Shown: positions 27,214 through 36,889, counted from the first letter of the stretch. The stretch is DNA of 64,000 nt from Clostridium saccharoperbutylacetonicum N1-4(HMT) (GCF_000340885.1 NC_020291.1:6364001-6428000); one strand, 5' to 3'. Translations and numbers: made by a program. The notes: a model not told the origin generated them from the letters alone.

Positions 27214-27387
27214 TTACATTTTCATATATAACGTGTCTTTTTCCATCCTATCCAAACCTATATTAATACGTATATTAAAATTATTCTTTATAATCTCAAG
27301 ATTTAAATCGAACCTTTTTAAGTTGAAATTTAATACATTATTAATTAATATCATTAGAATAACTGCTCCAATATCATTAATAGTCAT
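27214..27387 (-). CDS. Small membrane-anchored protein, 57 residues
   Basis: ATG 27387 is preceded by AAGGAGATG, a strong site, and the frame is open to 27214. The N-terminus is hydrophobic (IGAVILMILINNVL) and the remainder is an amphipathic charged helix (FDLNLEIIKNNFNIR). The form is that of small holin-like or haemolysin-like phage proteins, but I cannot assign a family. The overlapping forward ORF is its shadow. Confidence 0.55.
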   Translation of the reverse strand: MTINDIGAVILMILINNVLNFNLKRFDLNLEIIKNNFNIRINIGLDRMEKDTLYMKM

Positions 27388-27514
27388 ATAAAAATCATCT
27401 CCTTAACTTTTGTTTCAACCGCTAAGGTAAAAGTATTCCAATATTATAAAATTAGTTATTAAATCTATCCTAGTTATATGATGCCCAATTTTTATATAAT
27501 TAAATCTTTAAATA

Positions 27515-28165
27515 TTATTTTTTTCTACCTTCTTCATAAATCAATAAAATTTTTAGTGTTTCATGCAGTTCTTTCAACTTTACTTTTTTACTTTTGGGAA
27601 TTTCCAAACTAATTAAATAAGTTGTAACTCCACATATAATTATCAATATTAAAAAAATAGCTATATTTTTAATTTGTCCATTTAATTTATCTAATAGGTT
27701 TCCTGCACCAAATGCAGCACCAAATATTCCGACAACTGAAGTTACCAACTTTATATAGTTATTAATTTCTCCGTAATTTATTTTATACAATCCTCCTGAT
27801 GTATCCTTAATTAATCTTTCTATTACAGAAACTGTATTTATATTTTCTTCTTCTAGAACCTCCATTAATACTCTAGCATGCCTTTTATAAACTTCTATTT
27901 TAAATTTGTCAAAGTAAATACTTATCATTGGTGGACCAATCATAAGTAATGCTCCTATTACAAACTTCCAAGGATTGTTCAGTAAAATACCAGCACCATA
28001 AAGTACTGCTCCAATAACTATAGACGTAAAATATCCTACAAATTCTGCTTTTTTCTTAAAACTTAACTCTTTAAATTTCTTTTTGTTATTTATATTTTTA
28101 TATTTTTCATTATATTTTAGCTCATACTTATCATAAATAGCAATTATCCAGCCTTTATACTTCAT
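27515..28165 (-). CDS. Multi-pass membrane protein, function unknown
   Basis: 216 residues with four probable membrane helices in two hairpins (about 46-64, 68-86, 140-157, 168-187), a basic N-terminus and a charged loop between the hairpins (ARVLMEVLEEENINTVSVIERLIKD). It is transcribed with the gene at 28204 (38 bases apart). No family recognised. Confidence 0.65.
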   Translation of the reverse strand: MKYKGWIIAIYDKYELKYNEKYKNINNKKKFKELSFKKKAEFVGYFTSIVIGAVLYGAGILLNNPWKFVIGALLMIGPPMISIYFDKFKIEVYKRHARVLMEVLEEENINTVSVIERLIKDTSGGLYKINYGEINNYIKLVTSVVGIFGAAFGAGNLLDKLNGQIKNIAIFLILIIICGVTTYLISLEIPKSKKVKLKELHETLKILLIYEEGRKK

Positions 28166-28203
28166 TCTAATATATCCCTTCTAACTTATATTATTAAATA
28201 TTT

Positions 28204-28665
28204 TTATTCTCTAATTTCTATTGGTATACACTTACTAAACTGTAGATTCCTCAAATTTCCACCAATTAAATTATCTATTTTTACTTTTGCTTTAAGTTCA
28301 CATATTTCGGTTCTATCACTAAAATTTTCATTTCTAGCTTGTTCAATACTTTTACAAAAAAACATTCCATAGTTTATATTGCTCTGAATTTCCTGATTGA
28401 TAATATATTCAATTCTGTCTTTATTCCAAAAGCTGAAATATCTATTATCAATTTTTTCTACTACTTTATACACTATTAATTCTATATTATCATAAGAAAG
28501 ATTCACTTCTGGAATCGCACCTGCTTCTTTTTCCCACAATATATCTATTATTCTATGTTCCTTGACTACCAAATAATAGTTTTGATAACTACTACTATTT
28601 TTAAAGCGAAGTTTCTTTTTATATATTCTAAAGTTCTCATCATTCATATATTCTAAAGCAGTCAT
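28204..28665 (-). CDS. Hypothetical soluble protein, 153 residues
   Basis: AAAGGGGATG precedes ATG 28665. The sequence is a mixed alpha/beta soluble type with many aromatic and charged residues and no motif I know. It is the upstream partner of the membrane protein at 27515, so the two may act together. Confidence 0.6.
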   Translation of the reverse strand: MTALEYMNDENFRIYKKKLRFKNSSSYQNYYLVVKEHRIIDILWEKEAGAIPEVNLSYDNIELIVYKVVEKIDNRYFSFWNKDRIEYIINQEIQSNINYGMFFCKSIEQARNENFSDRTEICELKAKVKIDNLIGGNLRNLQFSKCIPIEIRE

Positions 28666-28772
28666 ACAATCTACATCCCCTTTATATAAATTAATAAAGA
28701 TTTGATAATAAAAAAAATATTAAATTTAATCCTATAATATTAAGAATAGACATTGCTAATTATTAAGATTTC

Positions 28773-29573
28773 CTATTTTTCTGGTGCTCTATACCCTGCT
28801 ACTTCTGCTTCTTCAACAGTTTTAAACCATCGTACAACTTTTTTAGTTCTGTCGTAGTATGTACTTCCTGGTATATGATATATATGTTTTTCACTTCCCT
28901 TTATAAGTCCATTACCATTTGAATCTACATATTGTTTACCACCAGAAGTTGTATTTGAATTAGTATTAGTATTTGTGTTTAAATTATCTGAACTCTTTTC
29001 TTGCATTGCTCCATTAGATGATAAATAATATCCATCTACTGTTGTATTAGATGCCATGGCACCATCAGAATTTAAATAATACCACTTCCCATTGCTTTGA
29101 ATCCATCCAGTTTGCATTACCCCTAAGTTATCAAGATAGTAATCTTTACCACTATCTTTAACCCATCCTTTTTGCATTGCACCTAAAGAATTTAAATAAT
29201 AATTTTTATTATTATCCCTTAACCATCCTGTTTTAGGAGCACCATTATCATAATAATACCAATTTCCCTTTTCTTGTACCCATCCCGATTTTTTTGCTTC
29301 TTTTGTTGATTCGGCTGTATCGCTTTTCTTTTCTGTATCTTTACTTGTAACAGTCTGGGCTTTATTATCTACCGTTGCTGTAGTAGGCTTAGAAGAATTG
29401 TTCTGATTAAATATTCCTACTAATATTAATAATATAATTGTTGCTGTTCCAAAATATTTAAAGACATTTTTCCTAGTTCTATATTTTTCTTGTTTCCAAA
29501 ATATGATTTTTTGAGGCTTAATAAGCCCTGCAATAAAGCAAATTAAACTCAATAAAAATAAAAATGTTGTCAT
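28773..29573 (-). CDS. Membrane-anchored cell-wall-binding repeat protein with a sunset-type end
   Basis: 266 residues. Two N-terminal hydrophobic segments (about 2-18 and 40-58) are followed by a linker and four or five choline-binding-like repeats of ~20 residues ([40 protein letters not shown], …). The C-terminus ([20 protein letters not shown]…[14 protein letters not shown]) matches what I know as the sunset domain. It should sit on the outer face of the membrane bound to wall polymers. GGGGGG precedes the start. Confidence 0.8.
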   Translation of the reverse strand: MTTFLFLLSLICFIAGLIKPQKIIFWKQEKYRTRKNVFKYFGTATIILLILVGIFNQNNSSKPTTATVDNKAQTVTSKDTEKKSDTAESTKEAKKSGWVQEKGNWYYYDNGAPKTGWLRDNNKNYYLNSLGAMQKGWVKDSGKDYYLDNLGVMQTGWIQSNGKWYYLNSDGAMASNTTVDGYYLSSNGAMQEKSSDNLNTNTNTNSNTTSGGKQYVDSNGNGLIKGSEKHIYHIPGSTYYDRTKKVVRWFKTVEEAEVAGYRAPEK

Positions 29574-29650
29574 TATTATTCCCCCCTTAATTCTAATAAT
29601 TAATTAATTTCTACACGTTTCTCAAAATACCTCTAAAATGTAAAAAAATA

Positions 29651-29679
29651 TAAGGTATTGAATTAATTCCAATACCTTA
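29651..29679 (-). terminator. Terminator of the 29897-30571 gene
   Basis: TAAGGTATTG/CAATACCTTA, perfect 10-bp stem, followed by TATTTTTTT on the reverse strand. It separates the helicase cassette from the cell-wall-binding gene. Confidence 0.75.
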
Positions 29680-29896
29680 AAGATCATCTATGACATTTAT
29701 TATTTTAACATTTACATACTTCATAAACTTCATGAACCTCATTTTAGGCATAATAAAAGAACCCTATTTCTAGAGTTCTTAAGAGTTTTACCATACTATA
29801 TTATCTTTTTTTCGCAAATAAAGTTATGATTATTTGTCTTTAATCCATTTAAACATATATAATAGTATAACATCTTTATTGCTATCAAGAATTTTA

Positions 29897-30571
29897 CTAT
29901 TTTTCACTTTCTAATTCCGCTATTATCTTATTAAATCTATTTATTAGTTTTCCCTTTAGCTCTTCTTCTCTCTCTTCACTACCAAACCACCAATCACTAT
30001 ATTCTCTACAAAATGCTTTATATATTGTATTTTCATCTTCTGTATATTGTATATCTAAAATTCTACACATAATACCATTACTAAGGTCTTTACTTAAAAT
30101 AGAATATAGTCCACTCATTCTTTCATTAAATAATTGTAATACTGTACTTATCGTATGCTCCTTATTAGGCATCATTATTGATATCGTTACCCCATCTTTA
30201 ATATGTGATCCTTTTGATTTATCTTCTTTTAAAACAATTTTGACGTTATTATTCTTTAAATTATCTCCTTCAATACTATACCAATAACATTTTATATCAT
30301 ATTCTTTTAAAATATCCCCACATTTATCCAATTGTGTATCTAATGCTTCATCTTTCTTACATCTCCATTTTGGGTGAATATTATTGTATATCGAATTATC
30401 GAAATAAAATTCACTCTCATCCTTATTTGACAATGATCTGGCATTATAAATTATAGTCAACATATAACTCTTGCTAGCCTTGAATTTATCTTTTTTCAAT
30501 TCAATAAATTCTCTAAACGCTTCTTGTACCCTAATATCAAAAATATGAGTATTTTTAATAATTAACTGCAT
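29897..30571 (-). CDS. Hypothetical protein of the helicase cassette
   Basis: 224 residues from ATG 30571 (TTAGGAG 12 bases upstream); a TTG at 30583 is less likely. It is a soluble protein with a beta-rich middle and a tryptophan-rich end (REYSDWWFGSEEREEELKGK). No known motif. It follows the 109-residue gene and the helicase on the same strand with short gaps, but a hairpin with a T-run at 30624-30649 lies before it, so it may also have its own promoter. Confidence 0.6.
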   Translation of the reverse strand: MQLIIKNTHIFDIRVQEAFREFIELKKDKFKASKSYMLTIIYNARSLSNKDESEFYFDNSIYNNIHPKWRCKKDEALDTQLDKCGDILKEYDIKCYWYSIEGDNLKNNNVKIVLKEDKSKGSHIKDGVTISIMMPNKEHTISTVLQLFNERMSGLYSILSKDLSNGIMCRILDIQYTEDENTIYKAFCREYSDWWFGSEEREEELKGKLINRFNKIIAELESEK

Positions 30572-30623
30572 GAAATTTCTCAACTCCTAACAAGTTTAGA
30601 TTTAATATTATGATTCAAAAAGA

Positions 30624-30649
30624 GAGTGTTTACTAAATAGCACACACTC
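30624..30649 (-). terminator. Hairpin between genes of the helicase cassette
   Basis: GAGTGT/ACACTC stem with a 14-base loop followed by TCTTTTTG on the reverse strand. Confidence 0.5.
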
Positions 30650-30657
30650 CCTTAAAA

Positions 30658-30987
30658 CTAACTTATTGATTTTTCTTTCATATGAGTAAACTCATGTATT
30701 CTGTCTTTTACATTTTTTATCTCATCATCTCTATTGAACATAACTTCTATGCTTTGATGATCCTTCATAATTATGGTATTAAGTTCATCTTTAATATTAA
30801 ATTCATAGAAGAATGTTACTTCAACAGCATCCTCGTTTACACATTGCATTTCTGCTATGAGACCATTAGAACCTTTATAGTACTTTACATAATTGTAATT
30901 ATCTAACTTTGCATTTTCTAAAAGATTATATGGTGTAATTATAGGTGAATGCAATAATGCATATAACTTATCAATATATTTTTCCAT
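30658..30987 (-). CDS. Hypothetical small protein next to the SF2 helicase
   Basis: 109 residues, acidic, beta-rich (VTFFYEFNIKDELNTIIMKD) with a helical C-terminus. GAGAGGT precedes the start. It begins 45 bases after the helicase stop, so it is co-transcribed. No family recognised; it may be a partner subunit. Confidence 0.6.
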   Translation of the reverse strand: MEKYIDKLYALLHSPIITPYNLLENAKLDNYNYVKYYKGSNGLIAEMQCVNEDAVEVTFFYEFNIKDELNTIIMKDHQSIEVMFNRDDEIKNVKDRIHEFTHMKEKSIS

Positions 30988-31032
30988 AGCGCATACCTCT
31001 CTTTATAAAATTCAAATTATATTATCTTCATT

Positions 31033-32922
31033 TTATCTTAAATTCATAAAACTTTCTATTACTTTTTCTACATACTCTACTACTTCATCCAATTTTTCAT
31101 TTGCAATATCATAGTCTGATAGCTTCCATTCACTCTTTGGTATTCCCATTGTATTTTTTAAATATGTCTCAAAATATACTGCTAACATTCCACCATTATT
31201 CTTTATTCTATTTGAAATCCATCTATACTTATTTGTAAATAATCTGCAATTTTTTAACTCTACTCCATTTTTATCTATGCTATTTTTTGCAATTATTGAT
31301 GGAACAATATCTTCTTTTATTCTGCTATCAATATCTTTTCTTTTCCTAGAGAAATATTGATCAGGTCTCTTTATATTATTATTTATACCTTCAGTTGTAT
31401 TTAATATTTGTATAGCTCTTTCTCGTTCTACTTTTAGTATTTCTTGTATTCCCTTTATCTTTTCTTCTCTTATTTTCTCTTCTTCTCTATTACGTCTTAT
31501 AATCTCTGTATCAACAAAATCAACTCTAGTTGTCGCACCTTGCCCATCTTCTGATGCTATACCAATATCAACCTCATCAACCTCATCTTTATTTGATGAT
31601 GTTCTTTCTATTGTTTCTTGCAATTCGTCTTCTTCTCTTATTTTCTTAATTATTTCACTTTCTTCTACTTCGATTTTATATTTTTGCCACATATCTTCTA
31701 ATCCTAAGTGTTTATGGGATATTATATCTCCAATATTATCTGACGCTCTTGTGGCATTATCATCATTAATTCTTCTTAATATTCTTCCTACAAATTGCTC
31801 ATATGGAAGTGAATTTCTGAATGGTCTAAATATTGCGGCTACACTTAAATACGGATGATCGTATCCTTCACCTAACATTGCAACATTTATTACAACCTTA
31901 ACTCTATTATTATTAATATCACTTTTGGCCTTTTCAATTTCCTCATTAGATAATTTACTATGAATTATAGTTGCCTCGTATTCATACTCTTCATATAGTT
32001 TTTTAATTTGCTTTGCATGCTCAATTCCACAAGCAACCGCTATTATTTTGTGTGGTATTGGATTATTATCTTTCAATTTTTCTTCTAATAATTTAATACT
32101 TTCCTCTACTACTTTTTTTGAACATTCAATAGAATATGCAACTGATCTACTTACATAATCCTCATCTTTAATTCCTTGCTCTAATAACTCCTCTACAGTA
32201 TATTTCTTCGAAGTATCTTCCCCTACTGTAAGATATAGTTTCTCTGGGATATAACTATTATTTCTAAGGCTTTTCACATAATTGTTAGCCATTGCTTGAC
32301 TTAATTTATACCTGTAAACCAGCTCTCCTGCAATTTCTTTATTATCGCTTCTTAACGGTGTTGCAGTAAGCTTTACAACTTTTGCGCTACTAAAATGTTG
32401 TATAGTTTCAACCCATGAATTAGCAGTTGAATGATGTGCTTCATCAATAATTATCATATCAAAATAATTGTTTGGCAAAAAATTCAATGGCGATGAATCC
32501 AATCTTCCCTGCAATTTCTGTATATTTAATACAACCATATTTGATAAATCCAAGACTTCTCTAGATGTTTTTGTTCCTTCATATTCTGATAGTGCTGGCA
32601 AATTATCTATATCTTTAAATACCTTCCTTTTTAACCAAAAATTATTCGGATTATCAGGATTAAGAGAATCTACCACTTCATCCTTTATCATTAATTGTGG
32701 AGTAATTATTAAAACTCTTCCTTTGGAAATACCATATGGTAATATTCCCATTAGCCCTGTTTTACCTACACCAGTAGGAAGTATTAATATCGCATGTGAT
32801 TCCTTTCTTCTAATATTAAAATGCTCATAGACTCTATAGTATGCAATTATTTGCGGCTCCCTTAATTCTTCATTAGTATCAATGTTAGGTTCACTAACAA
32901 CAAAATAGTCTTCAACTCCCAT
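31033..32922 (-). CDS. SF2 DEAD/DEAH-box helicase, restriction/defence-like
   Basis: 629 residues from ATG 32922 (AGGAGGTAATT before it). Motifs in order: Walker A LPTGVGKTG (about 49-57), DEAHH (about 160-164), TATPLR, VAMLGEGYDHP, QFVGRILRR. This is the type III restriction subunit/UvrB-like SF2 fold. A charged coiled-coil stretch (REEEKIREEKIKG) and an unknown C-terminal domain follow. No nuclease or methylase motif is seen. It heads a three-gene reverse cassette and is divergent from the gene at 33091. Such helicases are frequent in anti-phage systems; this context is not one I recognise. Confidence 0.75.
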   Translation of the reverse strand: MGVEDYFVVSEPNIDTNEELREPQIIAYYRVYEHFNIRRKESHAILILPTGVGKTGLMGILPYGISKGRVLIITPQLMIKDEVVDSLNPDNPNNFWLKRKVFKDIDNLPALSEYEGTKTSREVLDLSNMVVLNIQKLQGRLDSSPLNFLPNNYFDMIIIDEAHHSTANSWVETIQHFSSAKVVKLTATPLRSDNKEIAGELVYRYKLSQAMANNYVKSLRNNSYIPEKLYLTVGEDTSKKYTVEELLEQGIKDEDYVSRSVAYSIECSKKVVEESIKLLEEKLKDNNPIPHKIIAVACGIEHAKQIKKLYEEYEYEATIIHSKLSNEEIEKAKSDINNNRVKVVINVAMLGEGYDHPYLSVAAIFRPFRNSLPYEQFVGRILRRINDDNATRASDNIGDIISHKHLGLEDMWQKYKIEVEESEIIKKIREEDELQETIERTSSNKDEVDEVDIGIASEDGQGATTRVDFVDTEIIRRNREEEKIREEKIKGIQEILKVERERAIQILNTTEGINNNIKRPDQYFSRKRKDIDSRIKEDIVPSIIAKNSIDKNGVELKNCRLFTNKYRWISNRIKNNGGMLAVYFETYLKNTMGIPKSEWKLSDYDIANEKLDEVVEYVEKVIESFMNLR

Positions 32923-33090
32923 AATTACCTCCTGAAACATATCATTTTACCTATTATTGTTAATTATATTACAAATAGTTGCAATAGTCATTATCGTAAT
33001 AATTATTTTCAATTATCTTCTTTTTATTTGAGCCTATATTTTTATTATTAAAATTTATAATTATAATATAAAGTAAAAGGAGGAATTTCT

Positions 33091-33726
33091 ATGTATAAAA
33101 ATTTAGAGCCTTTGGATTGTTACGGGGAAGAAACTAGAAAATCCATAGTTCGTGACTACAATATTAAATTATTAATATATGCGAAATTATTAAATGGGAG
33201 AACCAAGCACAGTGATGCACATGATACATTGACAGATAGATACTATGAATTTCTGTGCATTAATAAAACAAATGAAAACATCCAAAGAAGTATAACTTGT
33301 GGAAGTGGTGCTGGAGAACATTTAATAAAACTTGCTAAACTTAAAAGACCAAAAATATTTAATCCGTTAATAGGTGAAGGAAATGGTGCCCATGGAGGCG
33401 GTGGAAACGGTTCTGATACATCAAATGAGACATGGGATCCACTTGCTGAAGAATTGTATAATGCAATTAGATGGCTTATCTGTTGTTGGGATATCATTCC
33501 ATATGGAAAACTATTGGATATAAAAAAAGGATTAGAAGATTACCCTTACAGAGAACCATTTGCTTCTAAAATAGTTTCTGTAAATAATATTATAAGAAAA
33601 GATAAAAGAAAACGGATTATTACTAAAATGATTGATGAATTAAGAGTTAATAATAATATAAGAAACTACAATTTTTATTTAATAAATTCAATTTTGAAAG
33701 AAATGGATATCTCATCATTTTTTTAA
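33091..33726 (+). CDS. Hypothetical protein divergent from the helicase
   Basis: 211 residues, AAAGGAGG at the start. Two helical parts are joined by a glycine-rich stretch (GEGNGAHGGGGNGSDTSNE, about 105-123). Conserved-looking charged and aromatic residues occur in both halves (DAHDTLTDRYYEFL; AIRWLICCWDIIPYG). No family recognised. Sharing a ~170-base intergenic region with the helicase suggests a joint function or co-regulation. Confidence 0.6.
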   Translation: MYKNLEPLDCYGEETRKSIVRDYNIKLLIYAKLLNGRTKHSDAHDTLTDRYYEFLCINKTNENIQRSITCGSGAGEHLIKLAKLKRPKIFNPLIGEGNGAHGGGGNGSDTSNETWDPLAEELYNAIRWLICCWDIIPYGKLLDIKKGLEDYPYREPFASKIVSVNNIIRKDKRKRIITKMIDELRVNNNIRNYNFYLINSILKEMDISSFF

Positions 33727-33732
33727 TTCTAT

Positions 33733-33766
33733 AGCTTACCAATTAATAGCTGGTAAGCTTATTTTT
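33733..33766 (+). terminator. Terminator of the 33091 gene
   Basis: AGCTTACCA/TGGTAAGCT, perfect 9-bp stem, followed by TATTTTTAT. 33767-34009 holds no gene I can support. Confidence 0.8.
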
Positions 33767-34009
33767 ATAACATCCTACCTATTTATTTTCTTATATAGCA
33801 AAACAGTAATATATAAGAAAGCGTTTCAGAATTTGCTTTTTCAGTATATAGACTTAGTTCTAATATTTTACTTTCAAATTCCGATTTTAGAGCAATATTT
33901 ACGATATTATCTTATATTTCTCCATTTTGTAGGGCAAAGTCTATATTTACTGCAATTCAGATAGAAACCAATAATAAATGCTCGAGCAGACTCTGAGCCC
34001 ATACCTATA

Positions 34010-34542
34010 AGGAAAGCATTTTTTGGATTGCTTTTATTGATAGCAGAGAAGTGGCCGAAATGTTAGAGAAAGAACATAAAGAAATTATGAGAATGATTGA
34101 TGGCTACGATCCACCCAAAGAAAGTACTTAACGCAGAATAGTAGGAATAACTCCAACTCTAACTAAAGGTAACGTTACCCTTAGTGATAATTTTATGGCT
34201 AAAATAGAAACTGAACTAAAAACGTTGGAAACACTAGGTCTAGAAAGCGCCCTAAATTTTAAGGTGGTTAAATACACAGATAAAAAAGGTGAAGTAAGAC
34301 CATGCTACGAATTAAATCGTGACGGAATGTTAATGCTTCTTAATTCAGAAAGTACACTTGTAAGATTAATAACTATTGAATATATAAACATTCTTGAAGT
34401 AGAAAACCAAAAATTAAAACAGGAACGCAAACATTATTATAAACTCGAGGTCGAAGAATTGAAGAAATTCAAAAAGGTAGTTACCGAAAGTAACGACCAA
34501 ATAATTTCTAATAAAACAACTTTCTGTAGATATCAATTCTAA
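34010..34542 (+). pseudogene. Remnant of a Rha/antirepressor-like phage regulator
   Basis: One continuous frame reads AFIDSREVAEMLEKEHKEIM (the N-terminal signature of Rha-type phage regulators), then a TAA, then GITPTLTKGNVTLSDNFMAK and a C-terminal part with YELNRDGMLMLLNSES. There is no valid start codon and one internal stop (34129-34131). A 115-residue ORF from ATG 34195 remains open and could still be translated. It is followed directly by dispersed repeat copy 2. Confidence 0.5.
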
Positions 34543-34683
34543 TTTGCCATTATTCTGACACAATAAATTACTATAATAAAATCATAGTTAATGATAAAAC
34601 TTTTTTTCATAAATATTTACCCTATTATATAAAGTTGAAGAGTAGAATTCATATTCCCCTTATGATATGCTACTCTTTATTTG
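34541..34683 (+). repeat. Dispersed repeat copy 2 with terminator: possible small RNA
   Basis: Matches 11472-11612, including a TATAAT box (34572-34577) and a terminal hairpin GAGTAG…CTACTC (34640-34675) followed by TTTATTTG. The stem sequence differs from copy 1 but pairing is kept. It begins within the last codon of the Rha-like remnant, so it may be that gene's 3' tail or an independent small RNA. Confidence 0.45.
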
Positions 34684-34742
34684 TTCTTACACACCCCTTT
34701 AAAGAGGAAATTGTCTATAATCAATTCCACAAATAAGAACAC

Positions 34743-34982
34743 CTATATTTCTATAGATGCTTCTCTTAATTTATCTATTATCTTTTCCTTAACTTCTTCA
34801 TCAGAGTAATATTTCTTAGGTTTGTCTTTATCTCTAAAAACATAACCCATCTTATAGAATATTTGAACACTTTCAAGGTACATTTTATCCCATATAGGAT
34901 TCAGTATTTTTCTTTTAGTATCTGCTTTACACATGACAATCCCTAATTCTTCAAATGTTATGTAAACAGGTTTATTCTCCAA
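34743..34982 (-). CDS. Small phage protein downstream of the sigma factor
   Basis: 79 residues starting at TTG 34982, the base after the sigma gene's stop, with GGATGTG upstream, so coupled to it. Soluble, basic, ending EEVKEKIIDKLREASIEI. No family recognised. Confidence 0.55.
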   Translation of the reverse strand: MENKPVYITFEELGIVMCKADTKRKILNPIWDKMYLESVQIFYKMGYVFRDKDKPKKYYSDEEVKEKIIDKLREASIEI

Positions 34983-35717
34983 TTAAATCACATCCTTAAA
35001 ATATCGTTCTAGGTCAATCCTTTTTTCAACTGCTCTATAAGTATTATCATAAGTACCAATTAATTCATCTCTATATTTTCTGCCACTAGTCCTTCCCCAT
35101 AAACTATCCTTAATTTTTCTGAGAGCCTTAACTTCCATCAATCTAGCTTTATCTTCTGGAACAGAAAACATTTCTCCTATTTCTTTTATTTTTATTGGTT
35201 CTATATCCCATCCATAATAAAGCTTTAATATCTGTCTTTCTAATAATGTATTATGCTTTATCATAGCCCCTTCTAGTTCGTTTCTAAGTTGTTTAAAGTA
35301 TATTTCATCCTCTATGTTTTCCATACTCATATCGTGGCTATCTAACATATTTATTAACTCTGTATCTTCTTCCTCCCCTACTGGAACATTAAGGCTATTA
35401 ACTGTTCTATAAAATTTATTGTTATTAACTTCCCTTGATCCTCTACCATTAGCACAATTATAAATTTCTCTTTCTATATATTGAAAAGCATAAGTAATGA
35501 AAGTAGCCTTATTCTCAATATTTAAATCATATTTATTTGCTGCAGTAATCAATCCTAAAATTCCAGATTGTATTAAATCATCTAACTCAAGTAATTTATC
35601 TAAAGTATTATATTTCTTTGCTATTTTTCTTACTATTCCTATATTACTATCAATCAAAATATCTAATGCTTGTTTATCTCCTTGTTGATACGATAAAACT
35701 AATTCCTCATTAGTCAT
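34983..35717 (-). CDS. Phage-type sigma-70 family factor
   Basis: 244 residues with sigma region 2 (about 25-110: LDDLIQSGILGLITAANKYD, TFITYAFQYIEREI) and a region 4 helix-turn-helix (about 165-200: IKEIGEMFSVPEDKARLMEVKALRKIKDSL). It lacks regions 1.1 and 3 of a housekeeping sigma. In clostridial prophages such factors redirect RNA polymerase to late genes. It lies last in the reverse-strand phage block. Confidence 0.8.
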   Translation of the reverse strand: MTNEELVLSYQQGDKQALDILIDSNIGIVRKIAKKYNTLDKLLELDDLIQSGILGLITAANKYDLNIENKATFITYAFQYIEREIYNCANGRGSREVNNNKFYRTVNSLNVPVGEEEDTELINMLDSHDMSMENIEDEIYFKQLRNELEGAMIKHNTLLERQILKLYYGWDIEPIKIKEIGEMFSVPEDKARLMEVKALRKIKDSLWGRTSGRKYRDELIGTYDNTYRAVEKRIDLERYFKDVI

Positions 35718-35949
35718 ATTTTTACCCCTTTCTTAATCGAATTCTCAGCTGTGAGTTTTGTATTTACATGATTCCGCTTTGGACTCTATATAATATTTAA
35801 ATTAATCATCTGTAACCAAAAGTTATGCTTGTTCAATTTGAGCAGTAGCATATACAAATAAAAAGTTAGCTTCGTTCTTAAGTGAATAAATATTATTTAC
35901 CTGGTTCTTATTAATTTATAAACTTGGCTACAAAATTAAATAAGTGCCT

Positions 35950-36156
35950 CTATGAAATTAAGTCTTTTGGATTATCTAAATCTGATAAATCTTTTCCCAT
36001 GCTCCAATTAATAAATCTATCTAATTCACTTGATGAAATTTTAAGACTTCCTAACTTAGTTGCTCTAAGCAATCCTTTATTAACAAGCAAATATGTATCT
36101 GTTCTATTAAGTTTTAATTTTTTTGATACGTCTGCAATAGTTAGTAATTCGTCCAC
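35950..36156 (-). CDS. Excisionase-like helix-turn-helix protein
   Basis: 68 residues starting at GTG 36156 with AGGAGAG eight bases upstream. DELLTIADVSKKLKLNRTDT is the MerR/excisionase-type winged helix opening; LLRATKLGSLKISSSELDRF completes it. The structured RNA element at 36185-36289 lies just upstream and may be its leader. It could direct excision or regulate the recombinase next to it. Confidence 0.7.
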   Translation of the reverse strand: MDELLTIADVSKKLKLNRTDTYLLVNKGLLRATKLGSLKISSSELDRFINWSMGKDLSDLDNPKDLIS

Positions 36157-36184
36157 TTACAATCTCTCCTCACTATATTTAAAT

Positions 36185-36289
36185 AAAAAAGCTACGAGAA
36201 TAAACAGGTATCGTACTTTTAGTCGATAACCTACTTATTCCCGCAGCCATTAAGTTCTTAATGCTTTCCACTATTAAAAAGTGGGGTAC
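36185..36289 (-). ncRNA. Structured RNA element, copy A
   Basis: On the reverse strand GTACCCC is followed by a short hairpin (CCACT…AGTGG), then AAAGCATTAAGAACTTAATG, itself a hairpin, then a long stem GCTGCGGGAATAA…TTATTCTCGTAGC and TTTTTT. Copy B (42484-42585) keeps the invariant blocks and all three stems but changes the paired bases, the mark of a conserved RNA. It sits between the resolvase and the excisionase-like gene. Family not recognised. Confidence 0.6.
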
Positions 36290-36304
36290 TTTAGTATTTA
36301 TTTT

Positions 36305-36889
36305 TTAATTAATAATTTTTCGCTTATTATTTTCTCTTATTAATGTGCTTTTAGATATTCCTGTAATCTCTACAACTTCATTGTAACTCTTATCGCCACC
36401 ATTAATTGATAACAAGTTTAATGCATGATCTAATTGCTTATCTGTATATGCTTTTGGTCTACCTTCTTTGAATCCTTCTTTTGTCTTTGCTATTGCCTTA
36501 CCACTTTGAGTACGTTCTATGATCATTGCTCTTTCAAACTCTGCAAATGCTAATAAATTAGTTACTATTAATCTCCCCATTGGTGTATCTTCTATAAGTC
36601 CCATATTAAGTATATGTATCTTGACCCCTTTACCCATGAGCATATCAATATATTGTAATCCCTCTTTGGTTGTTCTACAGAATCTGTCTAGCTTGGTTAC
36701 TACTAATAAATCATCCTGTTGCAATTCATACAGTACCTTATTAAATATTTCTCTTTCCTTTGCACCTGAATAACTCTCTTCAAAAATCTTAGCATTTGAA
36801 TACCTTCCTAATATTTTAGATGATTGTTCTTCAATGCTATTACCATCTAATTGCCCTTTAGTTGATACCCTAGCATACCCATAAATCAT
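36305..36889 (-). CDS. Serine recombinase (resolvase/invertase type)
   Basis: 194 residues from ATG 36889, preceded by GAGG nine bases upstream. YGYARVSTKGQ carries the catalytic serine (Ser9); LVVTKLDRFCRTTKEG and 'LLAFAEFERAMIIERTQSG' are the usual resolvase motifs, and a C-terminal helix-turn-helix (GISKSTLIRENNKRK) binds DNA. It may act on the direct repeats around the gene at 37135 or on a crossover site of the prophage. Confidence 0.88.
   Translation of the reverse strand: MIYGYARVSTKGQLDGNSIEEQSSKILGRYSNAKIFEESYSGAKEREIFNKVLYELQQDDLLVVTKLDRFCRTTKEGLQYIDMLMGKGVKIHILNMGLIEDTPMGRLIVTNLLAFAEFERAMIIERTQSGKAIAKTKEGFKEGRPKAYTDKQLDHALNLLSINGGDKSYNEVVEITGISKSTLIRENNKRKIIN

Noticed and set aside
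27200..27391. Forward 63-codon ORF
   Set aside because: It lacks a ribosome site, while the reverse strand has a 57-residue ORF with AAGGAGATG.
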